A model generated the notes under the pieces. That model searched no databases, had not been told where the DNA came from, and was given only the letters and a program-made list of their open reading frames with translations. Made by a program: the position numbers and the translations under genes. From the NCBI RefSeq assembly GCF_900107245.1, contig NZ_FNPG01000013.1:1-64000 (forward strand): a DNA stretch of 64,000 nt, read 5' to 3'. Each line of letters starts with the position of its first letter. The stretch's first letter is position 1. This stretch comes from Lachnobacterium bovis DSM 14045. Its GTDB lineage: Bacteria > Bacillota > Clostridia > Lachnospirales > Lachnospiraceae. Positions 38,780 through 48,612 of this stretch are shown here, piece after piece.

Positions 38780-40474
38780 CTATTCTACAGAGTTAAGTAA
38801 TTGTAGAATTTCTTCTTTAATCGTTCTATTCTTTTCTAATGCATCTTCATAAGAATTTCCTTTTGAATAAAAATAGAATTTTATTTTTGGTTCAGTTCCA
38901 CTTGGTCTGATAGCAAACCAAGAACCATCCTCAAGGAAAAATCTTATTGCATTTTGAGCAGGAATATCTTCATATCCATTAACATAATCAATAATTTTAT
39001 CTACTTTTTGACCTGAAACGGATGTAGGAAGATTATTACGAATCCATTTCATCATGCGTTGAATTCTTTGAGCTCCAGGAATTCCTTCAAGTATGATATT
39101 AGGTTCGTCTTCAGCAAAATATCCGTATTTGGCATAAATTTCTAGTAGAACATCCCATAAAGTTTTTCCTTGTTTTTTGTAATAAGCAGCGGCTTCGGCA
39201 ACTAGCATTCCGGCAGAAATACCATCTTTATCACGAATATCTTCAGATGCAGCGTATCCAACTGATTCTTCATAGCCAAATAGGTAAGTATATCCATTGT
39301 CATGTAAATAAGGAATTTTTCCACATATATTTTTAAATCCAGTTAGTGTTTCAAACATTTCAACACCGTAAGCTTTTGCAATGATTGTTGAAAGAGTTGA
39401 AGTTACAATGGATTTAACCATGGCTCCTTTTTTAGGTAAAGTTCCGGCACTTTTATGTCCTTCTAAAATATAGTTAACAAGTATATAACCTGTCTGATTA
39501 CCGTTTAATGGAACATAGTTTCCTTCGTTGTTACGAATCTCAATAGCGAACCTGTCAGAGTCGGGATCAGTTGCCATTAAAAGTTCTGCTCCAAATTCAC
39601 GGCCATATTGTTCACTTAATTTGAATGCTTTAGGATCTTCAGGATTAGGATAGCCAACAGTTGTAAAATCAGGATCAGGCTGTTCTTGTTCTGGGACAAT
39701 TTTCCAATTAGTAAAACCGCGATCGTTTAACATTTGACGGAAAGGAATTGAACCACATCCATTTAAAGGTGTATAGACGAAAGGAATATCTAAATCTAAT
39801 TCGTCTCCAGAATGAATAGCAAGTCTTTCGATGTTGTCTAGGTATTTTCTGTCATATGATTCATCTAGAATTGTAATTTGACCAGATTTTACTCCTTCGT
39901 TAAAATCAGATTTTTTTACATCAGTCCACATATCAACGGAATTAATTTTCTCAGTCATTCCATCTGCGATTTCTGAAGAAACTTGACATCCATCTTCCCA
40001 ATAGGCTTTGTAACCATTGTATTCTTTTGGGTTGTGTGATGCTGTGATGTTAATACCTGATATAGTGTGTAAATCTCTTATTAAAAATGCAAGTTCTGGT
40101 GTAGGTCTTAAATCATCAAAAACATAAACTTTTATTCCGTTTGCTACAAAAATAGACGCAGCAAGTTGTGAAAATTCTTTAGAAAAATGTCTTGGGTCAT
40201 GCGCGATAATAACACCACGTTTCATTGCTTCCTTACCTTTTGATACAATAAAGTCTGCGACACCCTGAGTTGCTTTTCCAACAGTGTAAATATTCATACG
40301 ATTAGTGCCAGCACCGACTTTTCCACGAAGGCCAGCAGTTCCAAAAGAAAGGTGTTGGAAGAATCTATCTTCTTTTTCCTTTTCATCGTTCTCAATTTTT
40401 ATTAATTCTGATTTTAAAGGATCATCATTTGCAAGATGTTTCATCCAATCATTAAAGTTATCTTGGTAGTGCAT
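38780..40474 (-). CDS. pgcA: Phospho-sugar mutase (alpha-phosphoglucomutase type)
   Basis: The 564-residue protein is an alpha-D-phosphohexomutase: the N-terminal FGTAGLRGKVGAG, the phosphoserine loop TASHNPKEYNGYK, the metal loop TDPDSDR and the phosphate-binding RPSGTEPKIKFY near the end. It interconverts glucose 1- and 6-phosphate (or mannose), feeding sugar-nucleotide and cell-wall synthesis. Length fits the PgcA/phosphoglucomutase family of Firmicutes. The start at 40474 is chosen 7 nt after AGGAGG; ATG 40480 is too close to that site. It is convergent with the helicase gene. Confidence 0.92.
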   Translation of the reverse strand: MHYQDNFNDWMKHLANDDPLKSELIKIENDEKEKEDRFFQHLSFGTAGLRGKVGAGTNRMNIYTVGKATQGVADFIVSKGKEAMKRGVIIAHDPRHFSKEFSQLAASIFVANGIKVYVFDDLRPTPELAFLIRDLHTISGINITASHNPKEYNGYKAYWEDGCQVSSEIADGMTEKINSVDMWTDVKKSDFNEGVKSGQITILDESYDRKYLDNIERLAIHSGDELDLDIPFVYTPLNGCGSIPFRQMLNDRGFTNWKIVPEQEQPDPDFTTVGYPNPEDPKAFKLSEQYGREFGAELLMATDPDSDRFAIEIRNNEGNYVPLNGNQTGYILVNYILEGHKSAGTLPKKGAMVKSIVTSTLSTIIAKAYGVEMFETLTGFKNICGKIPYLHDNGYTYLFGYEESVGYAASEDIRDKDGISAGMLVAEAAAYYKKQGKTLWDVLLEIYAKYGYFAEDEPNIILEGIPGAQRIQRMMKWIRNNLPTSVSGQKVDKIIDYVNGYEDIPAQNAIRFFLEDGSWFAIRPSGTEPKIKFYFYSKGNSYEDALEKNRTIKEEILQLLNSVE

Positions 40475-40640
40475 GTACATACCTCCTAGTTTTTAACCAA
40501 AATTATTATTATTTCTCATTAATATTATAAGGTATTATGATAAATAATACTATAAGCAAGGTTATTTTTTGTGCTCGTGGGTATGTAAAAAATATGCTGA
40601 AAAAGATTATTTATCAATCATTATTTAGTAAAGAGTTTGT

Positions 40641-40669
40641 TGACTCATGAAAACATAATTGATATAATA
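40641..40669 (+). promoter_or_regulatory. Promoter of the secreted Fn3-type protein gene
   Basis: TTGACT (40641-40646), 17 bp and TATAAT (40664-40669), about 100 bp upstream of the ATG at 40772. The intergenic region 40475-40640 also must hold the divergent promoter of the mutase gene, which I could not pinpoint. Confidence 0.65.
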
Positions 40670-40771
40670 TTTTAGGTTTTATGTGCCTAACGTAAGTAAA
40701 ATATATATAACAAAGGTAAAAGGCATATAATATCTGGAGATAATAAAATAAAAAAGGAACGGAGATTACGT

Positions 40772-43231
40772 ATGAAAAGAAGATTATCTAAGCTCAACCT
40801 CTTCCAGCAGGGGACAGTAATAATCGCATTAACAGCAGTAATAGCAACTTCGTCAGTTGCTTCTCAACCAATATGTGTTTTTGCAAAAAAAGCTGTGAAG
40901 GAATCAGTGAAAAAGGAGACGGTTAAACCTCCAACTAATGTTAAAATTATAAAAACATCTGATTCGAGATTAAACATAAGTTGGAAAACATATTTAAAAA
41001 AAGAAAAAGTTGATGTTGAGATTCAGGAAAATGATGGAAAATATAAATTAGTAAAGTCAACTGATAAGAATAAATATAGAACAAAGAAATTAAAACTAAA
41101 AAATAAGTACAATGTTAGATTAAAAGCGCGTAACAAAGATAAATCATCAGAGTATGTATATTTTTATGATATTTTCAAAGAAGACACTGAAAGTGTAGTC
41201 GTAGATAGCCAAGAAAAAAAAGTTGAAAATGGCGACACTCAAAAAGATGGTGCAACTCAAAAAGGACAGTTGGTGGATGAACAAAGAACAAAGATTGTAA
41301 ATTTAGGTTTTTGTCAGTATGTTGTTATTACTTTTAAAGGTGATAATAATATGACAAATACTAGAGTAAGTATTGATGGAGTTGATGTGACAGAAGCACT
41401 TACAAAGGTTTCAGATGATGGTAAAGTGGCTAAATGGGAATTATACAAGAGTCAGCCAGCAAAAATGGAGATTTGTTCAAAACAAAATTCGAATGAAAAA
41501 CAAAAGATAGTTTTATCGAATAATAAATCGGCTATCAAGCCTGAAGTTGTAAAGAATACAGCACCTAAGTATATTTTAACACATGGAAGATTATCATATG
41601 CAGATTATTATTTATCAAATTATGACAGCCAAGGTAAGCTAAGATATACTCCTAAGAAGACTACTTTTAATGTAATGAATAAGGAAAATAAAGAAGAGAA
41701 TAAAGGAAAAATAAAAGCATATTCTCCAGTTGCAGAAGCTGTTCCAGATAAAAATGCTGTAAATAAAGTTTCAGGAACAGTAGAAATTATGTTTAATTAT
41801 TCAACAGCCGAGGAAAAGGATTGGTTTGATAAGATTCAAAAAGAGAATGCTTTAGAGTTGGTTAATTTCGATCAGCAGAAGTATGTCTTAAATAATCATT
41901 TAAAATATGAGAAATCGACAACAAAACACGGAAAATCAACAGTAGGCTTGTTAAAAATTCCATTTGGACAGGATAATTTTACCCAGAATAAAAGATATTA
42001 TATTCGAGTAAAATCAAATGGTAATAAAAGTGCGCTTGTGCCAATCAAAGTTGTACAAAAGGAAACACCACAAATAAAATTAAAAGAAAGTGGAGAATTA
42101 GTTTCAGGAAGCAATATTCATTTTCAAATTTCTAATATGGTTCATGGATTAAACGAACCAATTGAGAAAGTAACATTGGTAAATCCAAAAGGTGAAGAAA
42201 AAGTACTTGAACACATTACTGATTATTTCATGTATGGAAATACTGGCTTGTTTGTTTTGTATAATGATGTATCAAGAGATGGAGGACGTAATAATATTCC
42301 ATATGCCGGTGTTTATACATTAAAAATCGTATCAGATGGATTCAAAGATATTGTAAAGAAATTTGAAGTACAAAAAGGTCAGAATGTGAATTATTATACT
42401 GATTCAAAAGTTAGAGTAGATAACGTATCAAGTGCAACTGTAGCGCCAGGTGGCCAGGGTGGTTCTGGTGGAGGAAATATTTCAGCAAATATTTTATTTG
42501 ATGCAGACTTATTATCTAATGCTATGATATTGGAAAAAATAGGTCTGGCAAATGATGATGCAAAAAATATTTCAAACCGATTTAGCACAGAAGTAAGTTG
42601 TGATTATGTTTATGGAAGTGACATTAATACTGCGTATGAATGGACAGATTATTATGATGCAGTTTCTGAAAGCAAACTAGATGGTAAATATTTACGTTTT
42701 TCTGATTATGTTAAACTTAAAACAACAAAAGGTATTAAATATAGACCAAGTAGTTTAAAAGAGGTTTTAGAAGACAATTTATTAGGAGAAATAAAAGACT
42801 CTTTTGGTGATGGAAATAAAGATGATAAAAATGATAAAGAAAACAATAGCAATGAAGATAATAGCAAAAAAGAACCACCAAAAGTTGTAACAACCAGCAG
42901 ACAGGAACAGTTGTTATCGCCAGTTATGTATATGGTTTCTTTTGATGCTAAAAATTTGAGTCCTGATAGTACTCAGTCAGCACAAAAACTTCATGATTAT
43001 TTAAATTCAATTGAAAAAGTAGAAGTAAATGGAGTTGAATATAGTCGTTCAACTACATATTTTTCATCAGACGCAATTAATCAATATCGAACACTAAATG
43101 ATCCTTATACTGGAGGAAAAGATAAAACGTTAGCACTTCTTGAGCAAGGTGCAATTAAAGAAGACCAAAAGAATCATGTTAAAGTTTATGCAAAGGGATA
43201 TAAGGTTTTAGAATTTGATATAAATGTTTAG
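40772..43231 (+). CDS. Secreted Fn3/DUF1533-domain protein
   Basis: The 819-residue protein has a signal peptide (basic start, hydrophobic core about 15-36, end near VFAKKA), a fibronectin-III-like domain (about 48-125: PPTNVKIIKTSDSRLNISWK), a long central region, a Gly-rich turn (PGGQGGSGGGN near 560) and an Asp/Asn/Lys-rich linker (about 680-705). The C-terminus (VEVNGVEYSRSTTYFSS, then HVKVYAKGYKVLEFDINV) resembles DUF1533, also called the hemoglobin-interacting domain. There is no LPxTG motif. It is probably secreted or loosely wall-bound; its ligand is unknown. Good ribosome site GGAACGGAG. Confidence 0.7.
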   Translation: MKRRLSKLNLFQQGTVIIALTAVIATSSVASQPICVFAKKAVKESVKKETVKPPTNVKIIKTSDSRLNISWKTYLKKEKVDVEIQENDGKYKLVKSTDKNKYRTKKLKLKNKYNVRLKARNKDKSSEYVYFYDIFKEDTESVVVDSQEKKVENGDTQKDGATQKGQLVDEQRTKIVNLGFCQYVVITFKGDNNMTNTRVSIDGVDVTEALTKVSDDGKVAKWELYKSQPAKMEICSKQNSNEKQKIVLSNNKSAIKPEVVKNTAPKYILTHGRLSYADYYLSNYDSQGKLRYTPKKTTFNVMNKENKEENKGKIKAYSPVAEAVPDKNAVNKVSGTVEIMFNYSTAEEKDWFDKIQKENALELVNFDQQKYVLNNHLKYEKSTTKHGKSTVGLLKIPFGQDNFTQNKRYYIRVKSNGNKSALVPIKVVQKETPQIKLKESGELVSGSNIHFQISNMVHGLNEPIEKVTLVNPKGEEKVLEHITDYFMYGNTGLFVLYNDVSRDGGRNNIPYAGVYTLKIVSDGFKDIVKKFEVQKGQNVNYYTDSKVRVDNVSSATVAPGGQGGSGGGNISANILFDADLLSNAMILEKIGLANDDAKNISNRFSTEVSCDYVYGSDINTAYEWTDYYDAVSESKLDGKYLRFSDYVKLKTTKGIKYRPSSLKEVLEDNLLGEIKDSFGDGNKDDKNDKENNSNEDNSKKEPPKVVTTSRQEQLLSPVMYMVSFDAKNLSPDSTQSAQKLHDYLNSIEKVEVNGVEYSRSTTYFSSDAINQYRTLNDPYTGGKDKTLALLEQGAIKEDQKNHVKVYAKGYKVLEFDINV

Positions 43232-43336
43232 TGTAAATAATACAAAAGGTGCATTAAAAGATGCGTAAGAAGATGCATAAATAGACACATAACAGGTAAT
43301 ACAATAAACAGTAAAATTATTGTATAAATATAAAAT

Positions 43337-43386
43337 GGATAGAAAAAAATGAGCATACTTGTATAAATTGCTGTTTTTTTCTATCC
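43337..43386. other. 13-bp inverted repeat with A/T tracts
   Basis: GGATAGAAAAAAA (43337-43349) pairs perfectly with TTTTTTTCTATCC (43374-43386). The T-run is part of the stem, so it may act as a terminator for either direction. Confidence 0.5.
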
Positions 43387-43476
43387 GTAAAAATAGTTGA
43401 TGAAAATTCATAAAAAAGATGATAAAATGTCGATTAAAAGTAACCCGTTTTTATATTTTTTGAGGTGAATTTTATT

Positions 43477-44280
43477 ATGAATAAAATTATGAATGTAAAA
43501 AACTTTTTTATTGTAAAAAGAAATGTTGCTAATCTTTTAAAATCTATAATAATATCTGTATTTTGTTTTCTCGTTTTCATTTTACCAATTAATGTTAAAG
43601 CTGCGTATGACGTAGAATATCATAATGTAACAGAGATTTGTAGCTTGGTTTACATGGGGTATAATCGAGGCGTAAATGGACCAATTATTATAACGAAGGG
43701 CCTTTATCAAAACGGTGAGAATATAAAAGAAATCTATCTTGTTACATTATCCGGAACGGAGATTATTCACGGTCAATCAACAGGATATTATACAGATATT
43801 CTATCTGGACTGAATTTAGACAATCCATATCAGAGAAATGTAGTAAGAGCAATTCAGGAATACGTTCCTAAAGATTCAAATTTGATTTTTGCAGGCCATA
43901 GTTTAGGCGGTATGATAGCACAGCAGGTAGCTGCAAATGAAACCATAAAAAATGATTATAATGTTATGAATACGATATGTTTTGGCTCACCTTTGTTATC
44001 AGCAGGACAGAGAGAGGGAATAGTTAATCGTTTAGCAGATAAATCGGATGTAGTACCTTTTTTATCGGGGTCTCTCATCAATAATACTAAAAGAGCTCTA
44101 AGAGAGGTTCAAAAAGAAGATGGTGGCTATAAAAACAGACCACTTGAAGCTCATTCAAAAAGTTATTTTAGAACAGATTTATGGGGAAATTATGATGTTA
44201 CAGGTGTAAAAGGCGGACAGGCAGTTATAAAGTTGGATACATCAACAAGAAGATATTTTAAATCTCCAACTAAATGGTGA
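43477..44280 (+). CDS. Secreted lipase (class 3-like)
   Basis: The 267-residue protein has a signal peptide (hydrophobic segment about 22-40, likely cut near VKA-A42) and the lipase nucleophile elbow FAGHSLGG (Ser142), with an Asp (KSDVVPF) and a late His (EAHSKSYF) as candidate triad members. This fits class 3 lipase/DUF2974-type alpha/beta hydrolases acting outside the cell on lipids or esters. ATG at 43477 lies 10 nt after GAGGTG. It follows another secreted protein, with separate terminators, so joint regulation is not clear. Confidence 0.78.
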   Translation: MNKIMNVKNFFIVKRNVANLLKSIIISVFCFLVFILPINVKAAYDVEYHNVTEICSLVYMGYNRGVNGPIIITKGLYQNGENIKEIYLVTLSGTEIIHGQSTGYYTDILSGLNLDNPYQRNVVRAIQEYVPKDSNLIFAGHSLGGMIAQQVAANETIKNDYNVMNTICFGSPLLSAGQREGIVNRLADKSDVVPFLSGSLINNTKRALREVQKEDGGYKNRPLEAHSKSYFRTDLWGNYDVTGVKGGQAVIKLDTSTRRYFKSPTKW

Positions 44281-44305
44281 TAAAATAAATAATAATATGA
44301 AAAGT

Positions 44306-44366
44306 AAGGATATTCAATTTTGTGATATAGTATTAAGGTATATACAAAATAAGGATATCCTTTTTT
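44306..44366 (+). terminator. Terminator after the lipase gene
   Basis: AAGGATAT (44306-44313) pairs with ATATCCTT (44355-44362), followed by TTTT. A tighter self-complementary AAGGATATCCTT (44351-44362) overlaps the 3' arm. Confidence 0.55.
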
Positions 44367-44531
44367 GTTGTGTAATGTATTTTTATGTTTTTAGCTTAAA
44401 AATAGTAAAAATACATTACACATAAATAAAAATATAAATAAATCAAAAAATTAATCAAATCTTAATCTATTGCATCTAACATCTTAAAGAGGATGTGTGG
44501 TAGTATTATTTTTGTCAGGAGGAGAAAGAAC

Positions 44532-45230
44532 ATGTATAACATTTTAATTTGCGATGATGAAAAAGATATAGTAAGGGCCCTTAAGATTTATCTTACGAAT
44601 CCAGATTATCAAATGTTTGAGGCATATAATGGTGAAGAAGCACTTGAAATAGTAAAAAGAGAAGAAATCCACTTGATTTTGATGGATATTATGATGCCAC
44701 AGATGGATGGAATTACAGCAATGAAAAAAATCCGTATAGACAATAATGTGCCAATTATTTTAATTACAGCTAAAAGCGAAGATGTCGATTTGGTCAATGG
44801 CTTAAATAATGGTGCGGATGACTATATTACAAAACCATTTAATCCAATAGAAGTTGTGGCAAGAGTAAAATCCCAGTTAAGAAGATTTATGACATTAGGT
44901 GGAGGAAATCCTCAGAAAAAACTTATTTCAATTCAAGGAATAGAGCTTGATGATCAGTTAAAAAAAGTAACACAAGATGGAGAAGAATTGAAATTAACCA
45001 AAAAAGAATATGAAATATTGAGATTTTTTATGATTCATCCTAATTGTGTGTATTCTCCTAATGAGGTATATGAGAAGATTTGGCATGAGCCAGCAATTGG
45101 AAATGATGCGAACACAGTTGCAGTGCACATTCGACATATTAGAGAAAAAATAGAAATTGACCCAGCTAATCCAAGATTTTTAAAAGTTGTATTTGGGCAA
45201 GGATACATATTAGAAAGAGGGAGAGATTAA
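44532..45230 (+). CDS. OmpR-family response regulator
   Basis: The 232-residue protein has a receiver domain (acidic pocket DDE at 9-11, phospho-acceptor Asp in LMDIMMPQMDG near 53, Lys in YITKPF near 104) and an OmpR-type winged helix (about 133-230: LKLTKKEYEILRFF and HIRHIREKIE). It is phosphorylated by the kinase encoded next, 3 nt downstream. The ATG at 44532 has CAGGAGGAG upstream. By type it resembles VanR/PhoB-like regulators. Its targets are unknown, possibly envelope genes. Confidence 0.92.
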   Translation: MYNILICDDEKDIVRALKIYLTNPDYQMFEAYNGEEALEIVKREEIHLILMDIMMPQMDGITAMKKIRIDNNVPIILITAKSEDVDLVNGLNNGADDYITKPFNPIEVVARVKSQLRRFMTLGGGNPQKKLISIQGIELDDQLKKVTQDGEELKLTKKEYEILRFFMIHPNCVYSPNEVYEKIWHEPAIGNDANTVAVHIRHIREKIEIDPANPRFLKVVFGQGYILERGRD

Positions 45231-45233
45231 AAC

Positions 45234-47441
45234 ATGACTTCAAAGTTGAAAAACTTAAAAGGAAAAATAATGCTTTTTGCAGTTGCATGGTTTTTTGGTA
45301 TGATTATGGCGATTTTATCGATGGTTATATTAACTATGATTTCGCAGGGGAATGCTAAAAGAGAGCGAAAAGAACTAATAGATAGATATTATAGTAATTA
45401 TAATCTTTCGTTTGCTAAGCATATTGCATATGGAAAATTAGATAGCAATTACGAAAAAGGAGAAAAATTTAAAGATGACGCGGTAGATATTAATGATTAT
45501 AAATATCAAATTGTAGATAGGGAAACAAATAAAGTAGTTGCAGGAGAAAAAAGTAGTAAATTTACATCAGATAATGTGTATACTTTTTTTAAGATAAAAG
45601 ATGAAAAATGTAATAGTTCTAGTTTTATTCAAGAAGGAGAGATAAATTCAAAAAACAGAATAAAAGATATTACAGGAACGCATGAAATAGAATATTACGA
45701 TATAAATAAAAATGAAATAGAACAATTTAAACAAAATAGAGAATATGATTTAGAGTACAGTGATGGGGATGAGTATGATGAGAAAGCCAATAACGAGAAA
45801 GAAGTTACTGGGGATGATGTGGTTCTAGCTATAAGAGCTGCAAAACCCGATGACTATAAACGTTATACAATTACAGTTAAATATGTTGGTAATTATTCTG
45901 AATTTAAGCAATGTAAATTAAAAATGGAATTTTTGGATTTCACGCAAAAGTATATGGTTTTGATTGTTTTGTGTGAAATTTTTTCTGTTATAGGATTTGT
46001 ATTGGCTTTTATTGCACTAATGTGTGTATCTGGTCGAAAAGAAGAAAAAGGATTATATCCAGGTTATTTACATAATGTGCCATTTGAATTTTTATTTATG
46101 GGAATGCTCTTTTTTGTCGGACTACTAGGAAGTAGTTTAGAAGGTGCAAGTACAAAATATACAGTATTTATCCTGCTTACTGAAGGCGGAGTACTTGGTA
46201 TAATATTGCTTGGTCTTTCTATGAGTTTTGCAACAAGAATCAAAGATAAATCCTTAATAAAAGATTCGATTGCGGGCTATGTATATCGTTATGCAAAGAT
46301 AATAAAAAAATATTTATCTGATAGAATTGGAAAAGAAATAGGTGAAGTTTCAAATCCATTTATTATTCTGTTTTTCGTAATAATATATGGTGTGGTGGCG
46401 ATTGTAAGTGGGATTTGTTTTATAGGATATCGTAATGTTTATGTATGGTTTTTTGGAAATATTGTAATTTTTTCAATTTTAATAAAGCTTTTAGTTGATA
46501 TTCTTTATATTAGAGAAGGAATTCATAAGATTTCGTCAGGAGAGACTAGTTACAAGCTTAATAGCCGAAACATGATGCCAATTTTTAAAGCTGGAGTTGA
46601 TGATATCAACAATATAGCTGATGGAATTGAAAAGGCAGTAAATGAAAAAACAAAGAGCGAAAGAATGAAAACAGAGCTTATAACGAATGTTTCGCACGAT
46701 ATTAAGACACCACTTACATCAATTATAAACTATGCGGATCTTATAAAAAAACAGCTAGAAATAGTTGACGAAGAAAATAAAAACACAAATAATAGAAATA
46801 TAGATTCTGGCATAAGAAATAAGACTATTTGCAATGAATCCGAGATACAGGATTACTGTGAAGTGCTTGGTCGCCAGTCAATAAAACTTAAAAGATTAAT
46901 TGAAGATTTAGTAGAGGCCTCAAAGGCTTCTACGGGAAACTTAGAAATAAAATTGGCACCTTGTGAAGCCTCAGTTTTTATGACTCAGATAGTCGGAGAA
47001 TATAGAGAAAAATTTGAAGAAGTCAAACTTGATTTAGTTGCAGAAGACCTTGAAAATAACATAAAAATCATGGCAGATGGTCGAAGAATGTTAAGAGTAT
47101 TTGACAATATAATGAATAATATTTGTAAATATTCTTTAGCAGGAACACGGGTATACCTACAGCTTGAAGAAAACAATGGGAACGCAGTGTTTATATTTAA
47201 GAATATTTCTAGAGAGCCTTTAAATCTTTCACCTGAAGAATTAATGGAACGTTTTGTAAGAGGTGATAAATCGCGAAGTACAGAAGGCAATGGACTAGGC
47301 CTTTCTATTGCAAAGAGTATGACAGAACTTCAGGGTGGAACAATGAAGCTAGAAATAGACGGAGATTTATTTAAAGTGAATTTAATTTTTCCATTAATTA
47401 GAGAAGAACAATTTTTACAAAAGGAGTTGTTAGAAGAATGA
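45234..47441 (+). CDS. Sensor histidine kinase
   Basis: The 735-residue protein has an N-terminal membrane helix (about 12-34), an outer domain (about 35-235), several further helices (about 240-430), and a cytoplasmic kinase: H-box VSHDIKTPL (about 488-496), N-box NIMNNICKY (about 625) and G-box GNGLGLSIAKS (about 684). The multi-helix sensor part is larger than in VanS-type kinases. An Asn-rich insert of about 25 residues (NKNTNNRNIDSGIRN) splits the dimerisation helices. It phosphorylates the regulator upstream. The ligand is unknown. It overlaps glycerate kinase by 4 nt. Confidence 0.88.
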   Translation: MTSKLKNLKGKIMLFAVAWFFGMIMAILSMVILTMISQGNAKRERKELIDRYYSNYNLSFAKHIAYGKLDSNYEKGEKFKDDAVDINDYKYQIVDRETNKVVAGEKSSKFTSDNVYTFFKIKDEKCNSSSFIQEGEINSKNRIKDITGTHEIEYYDINKNEIEQFKQNREYDLEYSDGDEYDEKANNEKEVTGDDVVLAIRAAKPDDYKRYTITVKYVGNYSEFKQCKLKMEFLDFTQKYMVLIVLCEIFSVIGFVLAFIALMCVSGRKEEKGLYPGYLHNVPFEFLFMGMLFFVGLLGSSLEGASTKYTVFILLTEGGVLGIILLGLSMSFATRIKDKSLIKDSIAGYVYRYAKIIKKYLSDRIGKEIGEVSNPFIILFFVIIYGVVAIVSGICFIGYRNVYVWFFGNIVIFSILIKLLVDILYIREGIHKISSGETSYKLNSRNMMPIFKAGVDDINNIADGIEKAVNEKTKSERMKTELITNVSHDIKTPLTSIINYADLIKKQLEIVDEENKNTNNRNIDSGIRNKTICNESEIQDYCEVLGRQSIKLKRLIEDLVEASKASTGNLEIKLAPCEASVFMTQIVGEYREKFEEVKLDLVAEDLENNIKIMADGRRMLRVFDNIMNNICKYSLAGTRVYLQLEENNGNAVFIFKNISREPLNLSPEELMERFVRGDKSRSTEGNGLGLSIAKSMTELQGGTMKLEIDGDLFKVNLIFPLIREEQFLQKELLEE

Positions 47442-48592
47442 AAGTAGTCATTGCAATTGATTCATTTAAAGGAAGTTTATCTTCTATAGAAGCAGCAGAA
47501 TCAATAAAAAAGGGAATATGTGAAATTTATAAAGATGCTCAAGTAAAAATCAGTCCTCTTGCTGATGGTGGCGAGGGGACAACATATGCTCTTACAAAGG
47601 GTATGAATGGCGAGTTTCGCAAGGTGAAGGTGTCTGGACCATTGGAAAATGTGAAAGTCGTGGCAACTTATGGTATAATAAAAGATACTAAAACTGCGAT
47701 TATCGAGATGTCTCAGGCAGCTGGAATTACTTTAGTTCCTCCAGAAAAAAGAAATCCGCTAAGAACTACGACATATGGAGTTGGAGAGATTATAAAAGAT
47801 GCGATAAAACAGGGCTGTCGCCATTTTATAGTTGGTATTGGTGGAAGCGCAACTAACGATGGAGGAATTGGAATGTTGCAAGCACTTGGATATGATTTTT
47901 TTGATGAAAGTGGAAATAAAATATCACAAGGAGCGAGTGCATGTGAATTAGAACATCTTGTAAAAATAGATGATTCAAATGTTATTAAAGAATTGAAAGA
48001 ATGTGATTTTAAAATAGCATGTGATGTAACTAATCCTTTATGTGGAAAAAATGGATGTAGTGAAGTTTTTGGACCCCAGAAGGGAGCAACTGATGATATG
48101 GTTAAAAAAATGGATAATTGGCTGAAAAATTATTCAATTTTAGCAAAAAAAATCAAACCAAAAGCTGATGCAAATTATCCTGGAACTGGGGCAGCAGGTG
48201 GATTAGGTTTTGCTTTTTTAACATTTACAAAAGCAAGTTTAGAGTCAGGAATTGATATTGTTTTAAAGGAAACAAAATTGGAAGAATTAGTAAAAGATGC
48301 AGATATTGTTGTGACAGGTGAGGGACGACTTGATAAACAGACTGTGATGGGAAAAGCTCCGATAGGCGTAGCTCAAATAGCTAAAAAATACAATAAAAAA
48401 GTCATAGCTTTTGCAGGAGCAGTAACAAAAGAGGCAAGGATTTTAAATGAAAACGGAATTGATGCTTTTTTTCCAATACTGCGTGAAGTAATAACTGAAG
48501 AAGAGGCAATGAGTAAGGAAGTATCTAGTGCTAATCTAGAGGAAACTGTAAGAGAAGTTTTTGCTTTGATAAAAGCTATGGAAGATAATTAA
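47438..48592 (+). CDS. glxK: Glycerate kinase
   Basis: The 384-residue protein matches the GlxK/GarK glycerate kinase family: DSFKGSLSS near the start, PLADGGEGT (about 43-51), GIGGSATNDGG (about 132-142) and VVTGEGRLDKQT near 290. It phosphorylates D-glycerate to 2-phosphoglycerate with ATP, feeding lower glycolysis. Its ATG overlaps the histidine kinase stop (ATGA), so it is translated with the two-component system, which is an unusual partner for it. Confidence 0.9.
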   Translation: MKVVIAIDSFKGSLSSIEAAESIKKGICEIYKDAQVKISPLADGGEGTTYALTKGMNGEFRKVKVSGPLENVKVVATYGIIKDTKTAIIEMSQAAGITLVPPEKRNPLRTTTYGVGEIIKDAIKQGCRHFIVGIGGSATNDGGIGMLQALGYDFFDESGNKISQGASACELEHLVKIDDSNVIKELKECDFKIACDVTNPLCGKNGCSEVFGPQKGATDDMVKKMDNWLKNYSILAKKIKPKADANYPGTGAAGGLGFAFLTFTKASLESGIDIVLKETKLEELVKDADIVVTGEGRLDKQTVMGKAPIGVAQIAKKYNKKVIAFAGAVTKEARILNENGIDAFFPILREVITEEEAMSKEVSSANLEETVREVFALIKAMEDN

Positions 48593-48612
48593 TAAAATAT
48601 AAAGAGGTTAAA

